62,360 bases of DNA from Bacilli bacterium (GCA_017544525.1 JAFYEA010000026.1:1-62360); one strand, 5' to 3'. Shown: positions 52,316 to 62,044, counted from the first letter of the stretch. Numbers and translations: made by a program. Notes: generated from the letters alone by a model not told the origin.

Positions 52316-52951
52316 ATGGAAATAGAACTTGGTGGTAAAGTATTTAAAGTGTTTATTACTCGTAAGAATATAAAAAATATGTACTTAAGAGTTAAACCTG
52401 ATGGTATTTATATTACATGTCATTATTTTGTTACAAAAGGAATGATTTTATCTTTTATAACTAATAATGAAGATAGTGTTTTGGAAAATGATAAAAGAAT
52501 TCAAAAAAAAGAAAAAAAGAAAGAAGAGTTTTATTATCTTGGTAAAAAATATGATGTTATAATATTAAACACTGTTCCTAAGATAGAATTTTATGATGAT
52601 AGAGTTTTTGTTAAAAATAAAACATATTTGAATACTTTTTTAAAGAATGAAGCAGACAGATTATTTAATGAAAGAGTTAAAGTATGTTATAATTTATTTG
52701 AGGAAAATATTCCTTATCCAAAAGTGTTAATCGGAAAGATGACTAGAAAATGGGGTTATAATAGTAAAACTAAGAAATTAATAAAACTAAATTTTGATTT
52801 AATTAAGTATAGTATAGATGAAATTGATTATGTAATAATACATGAGTTATGTCATTTTATTGAATTTAATCATTCACCTAGATTTTGGAAATTAGTAAAA
52901 AAATATAAACCAAATTATAAAGAAAATCAAAAAATTTTGAAGGAGGAATAA
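52316..52951 (+). CDS. YgjP-like (DUF45) metallopeptidase
   Basis: A 211-aa protein of the YgjP/M48-like family. An N-terminal beta domain (1-110) is followed by the hallmark MTRKWGYNSKTKKLIKLN and the zinc motif HELCHFIEFNHSPRFW (HExxH at ~178). The substrate is unknown. It is one base from the next gene, and a chain of coupled genes follows. Confidence 0.85.
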   Translation: MEIELGGKVFKVFITRKNIKNMYLRVKPDGIYITCHYFVTKGMILSFITNNEDSVLENDKRIQKKEKKKEEFYYLGKKYDVIILNTVPKIEFYDDRVFVKNKTYLNTFLKNEADRLFNERVKVCYNLFEENIPYPKVLIGKMTRKWGYNSKTKKLIKLNFDLIKYSIDEIDYVIIHELCHFIEFNHSPRFWKLVKKYKPNYKENQKILKEE

Positions 52952-52952
52952 T

Positions 52953-53687
52953 ATGCTAATAACTTCTAAAGATAATAGTAGAATAAAACATATAAGAAAA
53001 TTATTAAATAGAAAGAATTCTATAGAAGAAGGATTATTTGTTATTGAAGGCGAAAATTTAATTGAAGAAGCAATAAAGAATAATTTATTAATTGAATTAT
53101 ATGTTTTAGACGGAAATGAAAATAGATTTAATTTTGATTGCAATTATGTTACTTTAGAAGTTATGAAAAGCATAAGTGATTTAAGTAGTACTCCTAGAGT
53201 AATTGGTATTTCTAAATATTTAAATAAGAATAAAATGGGTAAAAAGATAGTTATATTAGATGATGTACAAGATCCAGGAAATGTAGGAACTATTATTAGA
53301 AATTGTGTTGCTTTTGATGTTGATACAATAATTCTATCTAAGAATAGTGCTAGTCCTTATAATGAAAAGGTATTAAGAAGTACTGGTGGGATGATATATA
53401 ACATAAATATTATTATTGATGATATAGATAAAATAATTAATGAAATTAAAAATAATCATATTAAATTAATTGGGACATCATTAAATAAATCAAAATCTTT
53501 AGATAATATTATAAAGATGGATGAGTATGCTATTATATTTGGTAATGAAGGAAATGGTGTTAAGAAGAAATTTCTTAGTAAGTGTGATGAAATAGTTAGA
53601 ATTGATATGAATGATAAATGTGAAAGTTTAAATGTTGGAGTATCTAGTGGCATTATTCTTTATCATATGTTTAGAGGTAAAATATGA
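52953..53687 (+). CDS. TrmH/SpoU-family RNA methyltransferase
   Basis: A 244-aa SPOUT methyltransferase that 2'-O-methylates rRNA or tRNA using SAM. It has an N-terminal L30e-like substrate domain (1-85), then the SPOUT motifs DDVQDPGNVGTIIRNC (~106), FGNEGNGV (~196) and ESLNVGVSSGIILYH (~228) that form the knot. It has GGAGG and overlaps rimM by 4 bases. Confidence 0.9.
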   Translation: MLITSKDNSRIKHIRKLLNRKNSIEEGLFVIEGENLIEEAIKNNLLIELYVLDGNENRFNFDCNYVTLEVMKSISDLSSTPRVIGISKYLNKNKMGKKIVILDDVQDPGNVGTIIRNCVAFDVDTIILSKNSASPYNEKVLRSTGGMIYNINIIIDDIDKIINEIKNNHIKLIGTSLNKSKSLDNIIKMDEYAIIFGNEGNGVKKKFLSKCDEIVRIDMNDKCESLNVGVSSGIILYHMFRGKI

Positions 53688-54163
53688 AATATGTATATGT
53701 TGGAAAAATAGTAAATACTCATGCATTAAAAGGTGAAGTTAGAATATTAAGTAATTTTGAATATAAAAGTAGGGTATTTAAGCCAGGTGTTAAATTATAT
53801 ATGGGGCAATTTAAGACAGAAGAAGTAATAGAAACTTATAGACCACATAAACAATATGATATGGTTAAATTCATTAATATAAATACTATACAAGATGTTT
53901 TAAAATATAAAGGTGATGCAGTATATGTTAATGAAGAAGTATTAGATTTAAGTGAAGATGAGATACTTGAAGAAGAATTAATTAAAATGGAAATATATGT
54001 ATCAGATAAATTAATAGGCAAAATTGATGAATTTAGAAATGATAATGGAAATAAAATGTTAAAAGTAAAAGATAAATACATTCCATATAATAAAGATTTT
54101 ATTGCTAAAATAGATAAAGCTAATAAGAGAATATATATGCATGATATAGAGGTGTTTTTATGA
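53684..54163 (+). CDS. rimM: Ribosome maturation factor RimM
   Basis: A 159-aa 30S assembly factor that binds S19. The opening VGKIVNTHALKGEVRILSNF is typical, with the N-terminal barrel and C-terminal PRC-like domain (ending in DIEVFL). It overlaps the methyltransferase gene and trmD by 4 bases each, as usual for rimM-trmD. Confidence 0.93.
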   Translation: MKYVYVGKIVNTHALKGEVRILSNFEYKSRVFKPGVKLYMGQFKTEEVIETYRPHKQYDMVKFININTIQDVLKYKGDAVYVNEEVLDLSEDEILEEELIKMEIYVSDKLIGKIDEFRNDNGNKMLKVKDKYIPYNKDFIAKIDKANKRIYMHDIEVFL

Positions 54164-54819
54164 AAATAGATATATTAACTTTATTTCCTAATATGTTTGA
54201 AGGTTTTAAAACAGAAAGTATTATTAAAAGGGCAATAGAGTCAGAAAAAGTAGAAATTAATATAATTGATATTAGAGATTATACGCCATATAAAAACAAT
54301 CAAGTAGATGATTACCAATTTGGTGGTGGTGGTGGTATGATCATGATGTGTGAGCCTGTATTTAATGCCGTAGAAAGTATCAGGACAAAAGACTCACATG
54401 TTATATTATTAACCCCCAGAGGGAAAACATATAATCAACAAAAAGCTTTTGAATTAAAAGATAAAAAACATTTAATAATTATATGTGGACATTATGAAGG
54501 CTTTGATGAAAGAATATATACATTAGCCGATGAATTAGTATCAATAGGTAATTTTATATTAACTGGTGGTGAATTAGTATCAATGATGATTACTGATTCA
54601 GTTGTTAGACTTATTGATGGAGTTATAACTAGTACTAGTTTAGAATATGAAAGTTTTAACGATAATTTATTAGATTATCCAGTATATACTAAACCTAGAA
54701 ATTTTAGAGGTATGGAAGTACCTGAAGTACTAGTAAGCGGTAATCATAAATTAATAAATGAGTATAGGGAAGAAGAACGAAAAAGAATAACAAAGGAATA
54801 TAGAGACGATTTATTATAA
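54160..54819 (+). CDS. trmD: tRNA (guanine-37-N1)-methyltransferase TrmD
   Basis: A 219-aa enzyme methylating G37 in tRNAs with the anticodon-loop GG motif, preventing frameshifting. Conserved: ILTLFPNMFEG at the N-terminus, VDDYQFGGGGGMIMMCEP, ICGHYEGFDER and LTGGELVSM. It overlaps rimM by 4 bases. rplS, which often follows, is absent. Confidence 0.97.
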   Translation: MKIDILTLFPNMFEGFKTESIIKRAIESEKVEINIIDIRDYTPYKNNQVDDYQFGGGGGMIMMCEPVFNAVESIRTKDSHVILLTPRGKTYNQQKAFELKDKKHLIIICGHYEGFDERIYTLADELVSIGNFILTGGELVSMMITDSVVRLIDGVITSTSLEYESFNDNLLDYPVYTKPRNFRGMEVPEVLVSGNHKLINEYREEERKRITKEYRDDLL

Positions 54820-54831
54820 GGGTGGTTTAAT

Positions 54832-55290
54832 ATGAAATACGTAATTGAAAAAAATAATGAGAAGCAAAAACTTGCAAATTATAATATTAATATTGTTGGT
54901 CTTAATGTGACTCCTAAAAATGAAGTTCCAGGATTAAACATTAAAGCAAAAAAAGTTATTCTTATTGATTCTAATTTAAGAGATTCTTATATTAAACAAA
55001 GAATAGATAGAAAAATAGATAAAATAATTAAATTTATGTTGCGTATTTTAAATGATGATGATACTACAGAAGAGGATACTGGATTAGTATTAGATGAAAT
55101 TAATAGATTAAAAGGCATAGTAATTAACAAATATAGAGAATATATGTTAGATAGCGAGTTTAAATCATTATTAACTAAGTTAATCCTTATAGAAGAAGAA
55201 TTTAAGAAAAGTTACAATGATAAAATATTTATGAACTATATGCCAAATAGTTATTATGAAGAAGAATTGTTAAGTGGTAGAGGTAGATAA
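54832..55290 (+). CDS. Unknown protein downstream of trmD
   Basis: A 152-aa soluble protein with a mixed beta N-terminus and a helical C-terminal half rich in Lys/Glu. No recognisable motif. It is in the same direction, 12 bases after trmD with a weak GGTGG site, and is followed at a gap of two bases by another unknown gene, so all are probably cotranscribed. Confidence 0.6.
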   Translation: MKYVIEKNNEKQKLANYNINIVGLNVTPKNEVPGLNIKAKKVILIDSNLRDSYIKQRIDRKIDKIIKFMLRILNDDDTTEEDTGLVLDEINRLKGIVINKYREYMLDSEFKSLLTKLILIEEEFKKSYNDKIFMNYMPNSYYEEELLSGRGR

Positions 55291-55292
55291 AA

Positions 55293-55688
55293 ATGAGTGA
55301 AGAAGAATTAGTAGAAAAAATGGATGAAAAACTATGTTATGCTTCAAGTATAAATATTCCAGCAGTAGAAGACTTGTTTCATAGTATAGATAATTATGTT
55401 AAAAGCAATTATTTATGTGAAGAAGATGAGGATAAGTATTATTTGAAATATAAAAATAGAATGTTGCTTTGTGGTTATTATGTCGGACCGGAAATATTAT
55501 ATTATTTAAAATTAGTTAAAGAAGAATATGCAGATTACTATGTAGATTATGAAGATTTGAAAAATAATAGAATTAATTCTAAACAACAAGCGATAAAAGA
55601 TGAAATAGATGATATAAATCTTAGAATTCTATTGTTAGAAGAAAAAGGTGTTTCTAGAAGATTAATAAAAAAATCTATTAATATATAG
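55293..55688 (+). CDS. Unknown helical protein
   Basis: A 131-aa helical, acidic protein rich in Tyr and Glu (a hydrophobic-Tyr core at residues ~40-85), followed by a basic end. No domain recognised. Located between the unknown 152-aa gene and the RdgB gene in one probable operon. Confidence 0.6.
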   Translation: MSEEELVEKMDEKLCYASSINIPAVEDLFHSIDNYVKSNYLCEEDEDKYYLKYKNRMLLCGYYVGPEILYYLKLVKEEYADYYVDYEDLKNNRINSKQQAIKDEIDDINLRILLLEEKGVSRRLIKKSINI

Positions 55689-55697
55689 GAGGCTAAT

Positions 55698-56276
55698 ATG
55701 AAAGATTTGATTGTTGCTAGTAATAATAAAGGAAAGATTAAAGAATACAAAGAAATATTAGAACCATTAGGATTTAATGTTTTAAGTCAAAGTGAAGCAA
55801 ATATAGAACTTGAAGTTGAAGAGACTGGAACAACATTTGAAGAAAATTCAATATTAAAAGCAGAAGCAATATATAATTTGACACATAAGTGTGTTTTAGC
55901 AGATGATAGTGGTTTAGAGATAAAAGCACTTAATAACGAACCAGGAGTATATTCGGCTAGATATAAAGGAATAAAAACAGCTGATGAAAGAAATGATTAT
56001 GTATTAAATAGATTAAAAAACGAAAAAGATAGAAGTGCTAGATTTGTTTGCACTATATGCTATATAGATGAAAAAGGAAATAGAAACATATTTAAGGGAA
56101 TATGGCCTGGAATAATAGATACTAAAAAAAGTGGTAAAAATGGATTTGGTTATGATCCAATATTTATAGGGGAAAATGAAAAAGTTACAACTGCTTGTTT
56201 AACTGATGAAGAAAAGAATAAAGTATCTCATAGAGGAAGAGCAACTAGAATGCTGTTAGATTTCTTAAAAAAATAA
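55698..56276 (+). CDS. rdgB: XTP/dITP pyrophosphatase (RdgB/HAM1)
   Basis: A 192-aa house-cleaning enzyme that hydrolyses non-canonical purine triphosphates. Conserved: SNNKGKIKEYKEI (residues 8-20), ADDSGLEI (~70), PGVYSARYKG, FGYDPIF (~150) and SHRGRA near the end. AGGAGG precedes the ATG. It is the last gene of the trmD-containing operon. Confidence 0.95.
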   Translation: MKDLIVASNNKGKIKEYKEILEPLGFNVLSQSEANIELEVEETGTTFEENSILKAEAIYNLTHKCVLADDSGLEIKALNNEPGVYSARYKGIKTADERNDYVLNRLKNEKDRSARFVCTICYIDEKGNRNIFKGIWPGIIDTKKSGKNGFGYDPIFIGENEKVTTACLTDEEKNKVSHRGRATRMLLDFLKK

Positions 56277-56304
56277 AGATATTTCAAATGAAATATCTTT
56301 TTTA
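56275..56304 (+). terminator. Terminator after rdgB
   Basis: AAAGATATTTC/GAAATATCTTT with an AAAT loop and a T-tract. Confidence 0.85.
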
Positions 56305-56342
56305 GTAAAATAAAAACGACTATAAAGTCGTAATTAATAAAA

Positions 56343-56418
56343 TGGTGACCCGTACGGGATTTGAACCCATAAATGCACGCGTGAAAGGCGTGTGTGTTAA
56401 CCGTTTCACCAACGGGCC
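56343..56418 (-). tRNA. tRNA-Glu (TTC)
   Basis: On the minus strand, acceptor GGCCCGT pairs with ACGGGTC, the anticodon stem CACGC/GCGTG encloses TTC, and CCA is encoded. It follows tRNA-Ile by 7 bases in the same transcript. Confidence 0.93.
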
Positions 56419-56425
56419 AATAATA

Positions 56426-56502
56426 TGGTGGGCCTGAATGGACTTGAACCATCGACCTTTCGCTTATCAGACGAACGCTCTAACCAGCTGAGCTACAAGC
56501 CC
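56426..56502 (-). tRNA. tRNA-Ile (GAT)
   Basis: On the minus strand, acceptor GGGCTTG pairs with CAGGCCC (one G-T pair), the anticodon stem TTCGT/GCGAA encloses GAT, and CCA is encoded. Confidence 0.94.
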
Positions 56503-56533
56503 ACTATACAGTCATATCGCGGCTGTCCTCATA

Positions 56534-56562
56534 ATTGTATAATACTTTTAGTGATTTTGCAA
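56534..56562 (-). promoter_or_regulatory. Sigma-A promoter of the tRNA-Ile/Glu pair
   Basis: Read on the minus strand, TTGCAA (56562-56557), 17 bases, TACAAT (56539-56534), about 31 bases before tRNA-Ile. Confidence 0.8.
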
Positions 56563-56656
56563 CACTTTTTTCAAAAAAATCGCCAATTTATAAGAAATAA
56601 TTGAAAAATAATTAATAATATAGTATTATTATTTATGAAAATAGGAGAGGATTAAT

Positions 56657-57376
56657 ATGTCAATAACAACATCAGCATTAGTGGTTAAAATTGTTGGTAT
56701 TATTTGGATATTAACTTTGGTTAATTCCCTTATTATTATGTTTGGTGGTGGCAGATTATTCAAAAAAGCATCTGTAAGTGAAAAGAATGCATTTTATCCA
56801 ATTATTAACTTGTTTACCTTAATGGAAATATCTGATGTCTCTACTTTTTTAGGCATTTTGTTATTTGTCCCAGGTTTTAATGTTATTATATCAATGTATA
56901 CTTTTTATAAAACAGGAGAAGTATTTAATGTTGGCAGTATGTTCAAAATAGGATTGGCAGTTCTTCCTTTTATGTTTTTCCCATTACTTGCTTTTGGTGA
57001 TTATAAATACAAGGCAACAGATGAAAAGTATTTTAGAGCTATGGGAGATGCTAAAGATCAAAGAAGAAATCTTATGATGGAATTATCAGAAAACAGACCT
57101 GAAATGCCAGAAACAATAGATAATAATGATATCGAAGAAGAAGAAACATCAGAAGTAGATTCTGTATTTAAATCTAAGTTTGAAGTATCTGAAAAAGCAG
57201 CCCCTTATAAGGCCGTAAGAATAGATGCATTTGGTTTGGAAAGACTTAAAGATGATGAGATAGAAGAAGATGTATTTAAGCCTAAGATAAAGGCAGAACC
57301 TAGTCATGAAGAACAAATAGAATCAAATAATACATCCGAAGAAAAAAAGGATGATTTAGAAGTAATTGACTTATAA
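56657..57376 (+). CDS. DUF5684-like membrane protein
   Basis: A 239-aa protein with about four TM helices in residues 5-115 (including the FYPIINLFTLMEIS and KIGLAVLPFMFFPLLAFGDYKYK segments that resemble DUF5684) and a long acidic cytosolic tail (~120-239). Its function is unknown. AGGAGAGG precedes the ATG. A strong terminator follows. Confidence 0.65.
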   Translation: MSITTSALVVKIVGIIWILTLVNSLIIMFGGGRLFKKASVSEKNAFYPIINLFTLMEISDVSTFLGILLFVPGFNVIISMYTFYKTGEVFNVGSMFKIGLAVLPFMFFPLLAFGDYKYKATDEKYFRAMGDAKDQRRNLMMELSENRPEMPETIDNNDIEEEETSEVDSVFKSKFEVSEKAAPYKAVRIDAFGLERLKDDEIEEDVFKPKIKAEPSHEEQIESNNTSEEKKDDLEVIDL

Positions 57377-57405
57377 AAGTGTAAAGTGAATGTTTACACT
57401 TTTTA
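57375..57405 (+). terminator. Terminator before parE
   Basis: AAAAGTGTAAA/TTTACACTTTT with a 7-base loop. Its 3' arm contains the -35 of the parE promoter. Confidence 0.85.
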
Positions 57406-57421
57406 TTTATTTTTGTATAAT
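57393..57421 (+). promoter_or_regulatory. Sigma-A promoter of parE-parC
   Basis: TTTACA (57393-57398), 17 bases, TATAAT (57416-57421). The -35 lies in the 3' arm of the preceding terminator. Confidence 0.75.
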
Positions 57422-57445
57422 GAATTATAGAGATAAGGTGAAGGC

Positions 57446-59347
57446 ATGGCAGAGTATAATGAAAAATCTATTAAAATATTAGAAGGTCTTGAAGCTGTTA
57501 GAAAAAGACCAGGTATGTATATAGGTTCTACTGACAAGAGAGGACTACATCATTTAGTATGGGAAATTGTTGATAATGCTATTGATGAAGCTATAAATGG
57601 GTATGGTAATAAAATAACTGTAACTCTTACTAAAAAAGGTAGTGTAATAGTAAAAGATGAAGGTCGTGGTGTTCCAACTGGAAAACATGAATCAGGTAAG
57701 AGTACACCAGAAGTAATATATACTGTATTACATGCTGGTGGGAAGTTTGAAAACTCTGGTTATAAAGTATCAGGTGGTTTGCATGGTGTTGGATCTTCTG
57801 TAGTTAATGCCTTATCAAAATGGATGAAAGTAACTATATGTAGAGATGGTAAAATACATGAAATATCATTTAAAGATGGTGGACATGTAGATGAACCATT
57901 AAAACAAATTGGTACAACAAGAGCGACAGGTACAACTGTTGAATTCTATCCTGATAGTGAAATATTTGGAAATGCAAGATTTAGTTATACAACTATATGT
58001 GAAAGAATGCAAGAAAGTGCTTTTCTAATTAGTGGTATAACTATGGAAGTAATAGATGAAGAAGATGATAAAAAGAATATATATTATTATGAAAATGGAT
58101 TAGAAGCATATATTGAAAACTTAAATAAAGATCATACTCCTCTTCATAAAATAGTTAATATAAATGGAGAAAAAAATGGTATAGTAGTAGATATTGCTCT
58201 TCAATATAATGATTCATTTAATGAAACAGTAGTATCCTTTGTTAATAATGTTAAAACAGTTGATGGTGGTAGCCATGAGGCTGGTTTTAAAAGTGGTTTA
58301 ACAAAAGCATTTAATGAATATATTAAAAAGAACAATTTACTTAAAGGTGGAGTATTAGATGGTAGTGATACAAGAGAAGGGTTAAGCGCTATTATTAGTT
58401 TAAAAATACCTGAAAGTTTATTACAATTTGAAGGACAAACTAAAGGTAAATTAGGTACTCCTCAAGCTAAAACAGTTGTAGAAAATATAGTTTATGATAA
58501 ATTGTCTTATTTTTTTGAAGAAAATAAGGAAGCCGCTTCAATGATAATGGAAAAGGCATTAAGAAGTAAAATGGCTCGTGAAGCTGCTAGAAAAGCAAGA
58601 GAAGAAGCAAGAAACGGAAAAAACAAATCAAAAGTAGAAAAGAATTTATCTGGTAAATTAGCACCAGCTCAAAGTAAAAATTCAAGTATAAATGAATTAT
58701 TTATAGTTGAGGGTGATTCTGCCGGTGGTTCCGCTAAAAGTGGAAGAGATAGAAAATTTCAAGCTATACTTCCTTTAAGAGGAAAAGTGTTAAATACTAG
58801 CAAAGCAAATATGGATGAAGTGTATAAAAATGAAGAATTAAATACATTGATATATACAATAGGTGCCGGAGTAGGACAAAGCTTTGAAGTAAGTGATTCA
58901 AATTATGATAAAATTATCATAATGACAGATGCAGATGTTGATGGAGCGCATATTCAAATATTGCTACTTACATTCTTCTATCATTATATGAGACCATTAA
59001 TCGAAGCAGGAAAACTTTATATAGCACTTCCACCTTTATATAAATTAGATTATGGTAAAGGTAAAAAGTATTATGCTTATAGTGATGAAGAATTAAATGA
59101 ATTAAAAACAAATAATCAAGGTAAATGTACTATACAAAGATATAAAGGTCTTGGAGAAATGAATGCAGATCAATTGTGGGAAACTACAATGAATCCTGAT
59201 TCAAGAAGTTTAATTAGAGTTAATATTACAGATGCTGCTCTTGCAGAAAAAAGAGTTAGTGTTTTAATGGGCGATAAAGTTGAGCCAAGAAAAGAGTGGA
59301 TTAATGAAAATGTAGAATTCACTATGGAAGACGATTATAGGAACTAG
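57446..59347 (+). CDS. parE: DNA topoisomerase IV subunit B (ParE)
   Basis: A 633-aa ATPase subunit. It has GHKL ATPase motifs (VDNAIDEA, DEGRGVPTG, GGLHGVGSSVVNALS), a transducer with the QTK loop (EGQTKGKLGTPQA) and the TOPRIM domain EGDSAGGSAKSGRDRKFQAILPLRGKVLN with DADVDG. GKLGTP, the DEVYKNEELNTLIYTIGAG segment and the parC neighbour favour ParE over GyrB, although both are close. It is cotranscribed with parC (12-base gap). Confidence 0.88.
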   Translation: MAEYNEKSIKILEGLEAVRKRPGMYIGSTDKRGLHHLVWEIVDNAIDEAINGYGNKITVTLTKKGSVIVKDEGRGVPTGKHESGKSTPEVIYTVLHAGGKFENSGYKVSGGLHGVGSSVVNALSKWMKVTICRDGKIHEISFKDGGHVDEPLKQIGTTRATGTTVEFYPDSEIFGNARFSYTTICERMQESAFLISGITMEVIDEEDDKKNIYYYENGLEAYIENLNKDHTPLHKIVNINGEKNGIVVDIALQYNDSFNETVVSFVNNVKTVDGGSHEAGFKSGLTKAFNEYIKKNNLLKGGVLDGSDTREGLSAIISLKIPESLLQFEGQTKGKLGTPQAKTVVENIVYDKLSYFFEENKEAASMIMEKALRSKMAREAARKAREEARNGKNKSKVEKNLSGKLAPAQSKNSSINELFIVEGDSAGGSAKSGRDRKFQAILPLRGKVLNTSKANMDEVYKNEELNTLIYTIGAGVGQSFEVSDSNYDKIIIMTDADVDGAHIQILLLTFFYHYMRPLIEAGKLYIALPPLYKLDYGKGKKYYAYSDEELNELKTNNQGKCTIQRYKGLGEMNADQLWETTMNPDSRSLIRVNITDAALAEKRVSVLMGDKVEPRKEWINENVEFTMEDDYRN

Positions 59348-59359
59348 GGGTGAAGATAC

Positions 59360-61978
59360 ATGAAGAATAATGGTAGTGAAATATTAAAAAGAATACAGGA
59401 TTATGCTTTAGAAGAAATAATGGGTGATAGATTTGGATCATATGCCAAAGAAATTATTTTAGATAGAGCAATACCAGATGTAAGAGATGGTTTAAAACCT
59501 GTTCAAAGAAGAATATTATATGCTATGTATAAAGCAGGAAATACATGGGATAAAGGATATATTAAATGTGCAGCAACAGTAGGAGACGTTTTAGGTAAAT
59601 TCCACCCACATGGTGACTCTAGTGTTTATGATGCTATGGTTAGAATGAGTCAATGGTGGAAACAAAATGCAATACTAGTTGATATTCAAGGTAACAATGG
59701 ATCAATAGATGGTGATTCAGCTGCTGCTTATCGTTATACAGAAGCAAGACTTGCTAAAATTAGTGGAGAATTACTTGGTGATTTAGATAAAGATACAGTT
59801 AAGTGGGCACCTAACTTTGATGATAGATTTTTAGAGCCAACAGTATTACCAGCAAAATTTCCTAATTTACTTGTTAATGGTACTAATGGTATTTCTGCTG
59901 GATATGCTACAAACATACCTCCTCATAATTTAGGGGAAATAATAGATGCAACTATTAAAAGAATAGATTCACCTAATTGTAGATTAGATACTATTTTAGA
60001 AATAGTTAAAGGTCCTGATTTTCCAACAGGTGGTATAGTTGAAGGAAAGCAAGGAATTATAGATTCATTTACTGATGGTAGAGGAAAGGTAATTGTAAAA
60101 AGTAAAATAGAATTTAAAAAAGAAAAGGGAAAAGAACAAATTATTATTACTGAAATACCATTTGAAGTAAATAAAGCTTTATTAGTACAAAGAATAGATG
60201 CATTAAGAATAGATAAGAAAATAGATGGTATTAGTGAAGTTAGAGATGAGACTGATAGAGAGGGTCTTAGAATAGTAATTGATTTAAAGAGTGGAGCTAA
60301 TAAAGATTTAGTATTAAACTACTTACTTAAAAATACAGATTTACAAGTTTCATATAATTATAATATGGTTGCTATTGTTAATAGGACTCCTAAAACATTA
60401 GGTATTATTCCTATTTTAGATGCTTATATTGATCATTTTAAGGAAGTAATAACTAAGAGAACGGAATTTAATCTAGCTGCATACAAAAAGGAATTTAATA
60501 TTGTTTCTGGGTTAATAAAAGCAATATCTATTTTAGATGATGTTATTAAAACTATTAGAGCAAGTAAAAATAAAATAGATGCTAAATATAATTTAGTAGA
60601 TAAATACAAATTTACTGAAGAACAAGCAGAAGCAATTGTAATGTTACAATTATATAAATTAACTAATACAGATATAGTTACATTAGAAGAAAGAAGTAAA
60701 ACATTACAAGAATTAATTAAAGAATGCGAACATATATTGGAAGATGAAAATGAACTAAAGAATGTAATGAAGAATGAACTTCGTGAAATAAAGAAAACAT
60801 ATGGTGTTCCTCGTAAGACTGAAATCAAAGATGAAATAACTGAGATAAAAATAGATGAACTTGATATGGTAAGTAAAGATAATTATGTAGTTACTGTTTC
60901 AGGAGCTGGATATGTTAAAAAGCATTCATTAAAGGCATTTGCCGCTAATGAAAATGAATATCCTGGAGTTAAAGAAGGGGACTATATAGAAGGTCTTTAT
61001 AAATTAAACAATTTAGATACAATACTAATGTTTACAAATTTGGGTAATTACTTATTTGTACCAGTAAGAGAGATTGCTGAAGTCAAGTTTAAAGATATTG
61101 GTAATCATATTTCTAACTTAATTAAAGTAAGTGATGGAGAAAAGATAGTTAAGACAGTTGCAGTTAATAAGTTTAACGATGAACCAATCACATTATTTAC
61201 TAAGAATGGAATGGTTAAAAGAGTACCACTTAAAGATTTAGAGGTTAGCCGTTATTCTAAGCCTGTTACATGTATGAAGTTAAAAGAAGGAGACGAACTT
61301 GTTAGTGTAAGTAGATGTAACAATACCGACACATTAGTAGTCACTAAAGATGGATATGCATTAAGATTTAATACAAATGAAATACCATTACTAGGAGTAA
61401 AAGCAAGTGGAGTTAAACTTATTAAATTAAATGCAGGATCAGAAGTAGTAAGTGCATTTGTAGTAAGTGAAAATAAAGAATATGTAAGTATATTCACAGA
61501 TAGAAACACTGCTAAAAGAATAAAAGTAGAAGATATAGAAAAGACTACTAGAGCTAAAAAAGGCACTTGTATATTAAAGAGTCCAAAGTCTAAAAAATAT
61601 ACTATTACCAAAGTATTTAATACAGGAAGTAAACATATATTTGGAATAATAGATAAAGAAATAGGATATTTAAAATCAAGTGATATTCCAATTATGGATA
61701 AATCTTCAACAGGAACTACATATACTAAAAAGAATGTTGAAAACATATTTGTGGTTACTAAGTTTACTGATATAACAAATCAATCAAAAGAAGTAAAAGA
61801 AGAATCAAACGAAATAATAACTGAAGAGCCAACTAAGATAGTTAATGATGAAGACATGATTGAAGTTGAAAAAATTGAAGTAAAGAAAGAAGAAAAACCT
61901 AAAAAAGAAACTCCTAAAAAAGTAGAAGTAAAAGAGCAATTAACAATGAGTGATTTCTTTGAAGAATTTAAAATATAA
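59360..61978 (+). CDS. parC: DNA topoisomerase IV subunit A (ParC)
   Basis: An 872-aa DNA-cutting subunit. The N-terminal DRAIPDVRDGLKPVQRRILY, the quinolone-resistance region HPHGDSSVYDAM (Ser-Ser-Val-Tyr-Asp, wild type-like) and AYRYTEARL (catalytic Tyr) are present. A coiled-coil gate and a beta-pinwheel C-terminal domain with GyrA-box-like repeats follow. The last ~80 residues are an acidic/basic linker ending QLTMSDFFEEFKI, beyond the usual end. It shows ParC rather than GyrA features (GNNGSIDGD, WKQNAILVDIQG). Confidence 0.88.
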   Translation: MKNNGSEILKRIQDYALEEIMGDRFGSYAKEIILDRAIPDVRDGLKPVQRRILYAMYKAGNTWDKGYIKCAATVGDVLGKFHPHGDSSVYDAMVRMSQWWKQNAILVDIQGNNGSIDGDSAAAYRYTEARLAKISGELLGDLDKDTVKWAPNFDDRFLEPTVLPAKFPNLLVNGTNGISAGYATNIPPHNLGEIIDATIKRIDSPNCRLDTILEIVKGPDFPTGGIVEGKQGIIDSFTDGRGKVIVKSKIEFKKEKGKEQIIITEIPFEVNKALLVQRIDALRIDKKIDGISEVRDETDREGLRIVIDLKSGANKDLVLNYLLKNTDLQVSYNYNMVAIVNRTPKTLGIIPILDAYIDHFKEVITKRTEFNLAAYKKEFNIVSGLIKAISILDDVIKTIRASKNKIDAKYNLVDKYKFTEEQAEAIVMLQLYKLTNTDIVTLEERSKTLQELIKECEHILEDENELKNVMKNELREIKKTYGVPRKTEIKDEITEIKIDELDMVSKDNYVVTVSGAGYVKKHSLKAFAANENEYPGVKEGDYIEGLYKLNNLDTILMFTNLGNYLFVPVREIAEVKFKDIGNHISNLIKVSDGEKIVKTVAVNKFNDEPITLFTKNGMVKRVPLKDLEVSRYSKPVTCMKLKEGDELVSVSRCNNTDTLVVTKDGYALRFNTNEIPLLGVKASGVKLIKLNAGSEVVSAFVVSENKEYVSIFTDRNTAKRIKVEDIEKTTRAKKGTCILKSPKSKKYTITKVFNTGSKHIFGIIDKEIGYLKSSDIPIMDKSSTGTTYTKKNVENIFVVTKFTDITNQSKEVKEESNEIITEEPTKIVNDEDMIEVEKIEVKKEEKPKKETPKKVEVKEQLTMSDFFEEFKI

Positions 61979-62006
61979 GAAGTATTGATAAAATACTTCT
62001 TTTTTA
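61978..62006 (+). terminator. Terminator of parE-parC
   Basis: AGAAGTATT/AATACTTCT with a GATAA loop and a T-tract. Confidence 0.85.
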
Positions 62007-62015
62007 ATTACTTCA

Positions 62016-62044
62016 TTGACTTAGATAACTTTTTATGTTAATAT
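62016..62044 (+). promoter_or_regulatory. Promoter of tRNA-His
   Basis: TTGACT (62016-62021), 17 bases, TAATAT (62039-62044), with an extended TG one base upstream of the -10. Confidence 0.65.

Noticed and set aside
61252..61746. 164-codon minus-strand frame inside parC
   Set aside because: Shadow of the beta-pinwheel coding sequence; no SD, no domain.
57446..61978. gyrB-gyrA instead of parE-parC
   Set aside because: Motifs around the QTK loop, DEVYKNEELNT and the QGNNGSIDGD segment fit topoisomerase IV better. The two are close, so some doubt remains.
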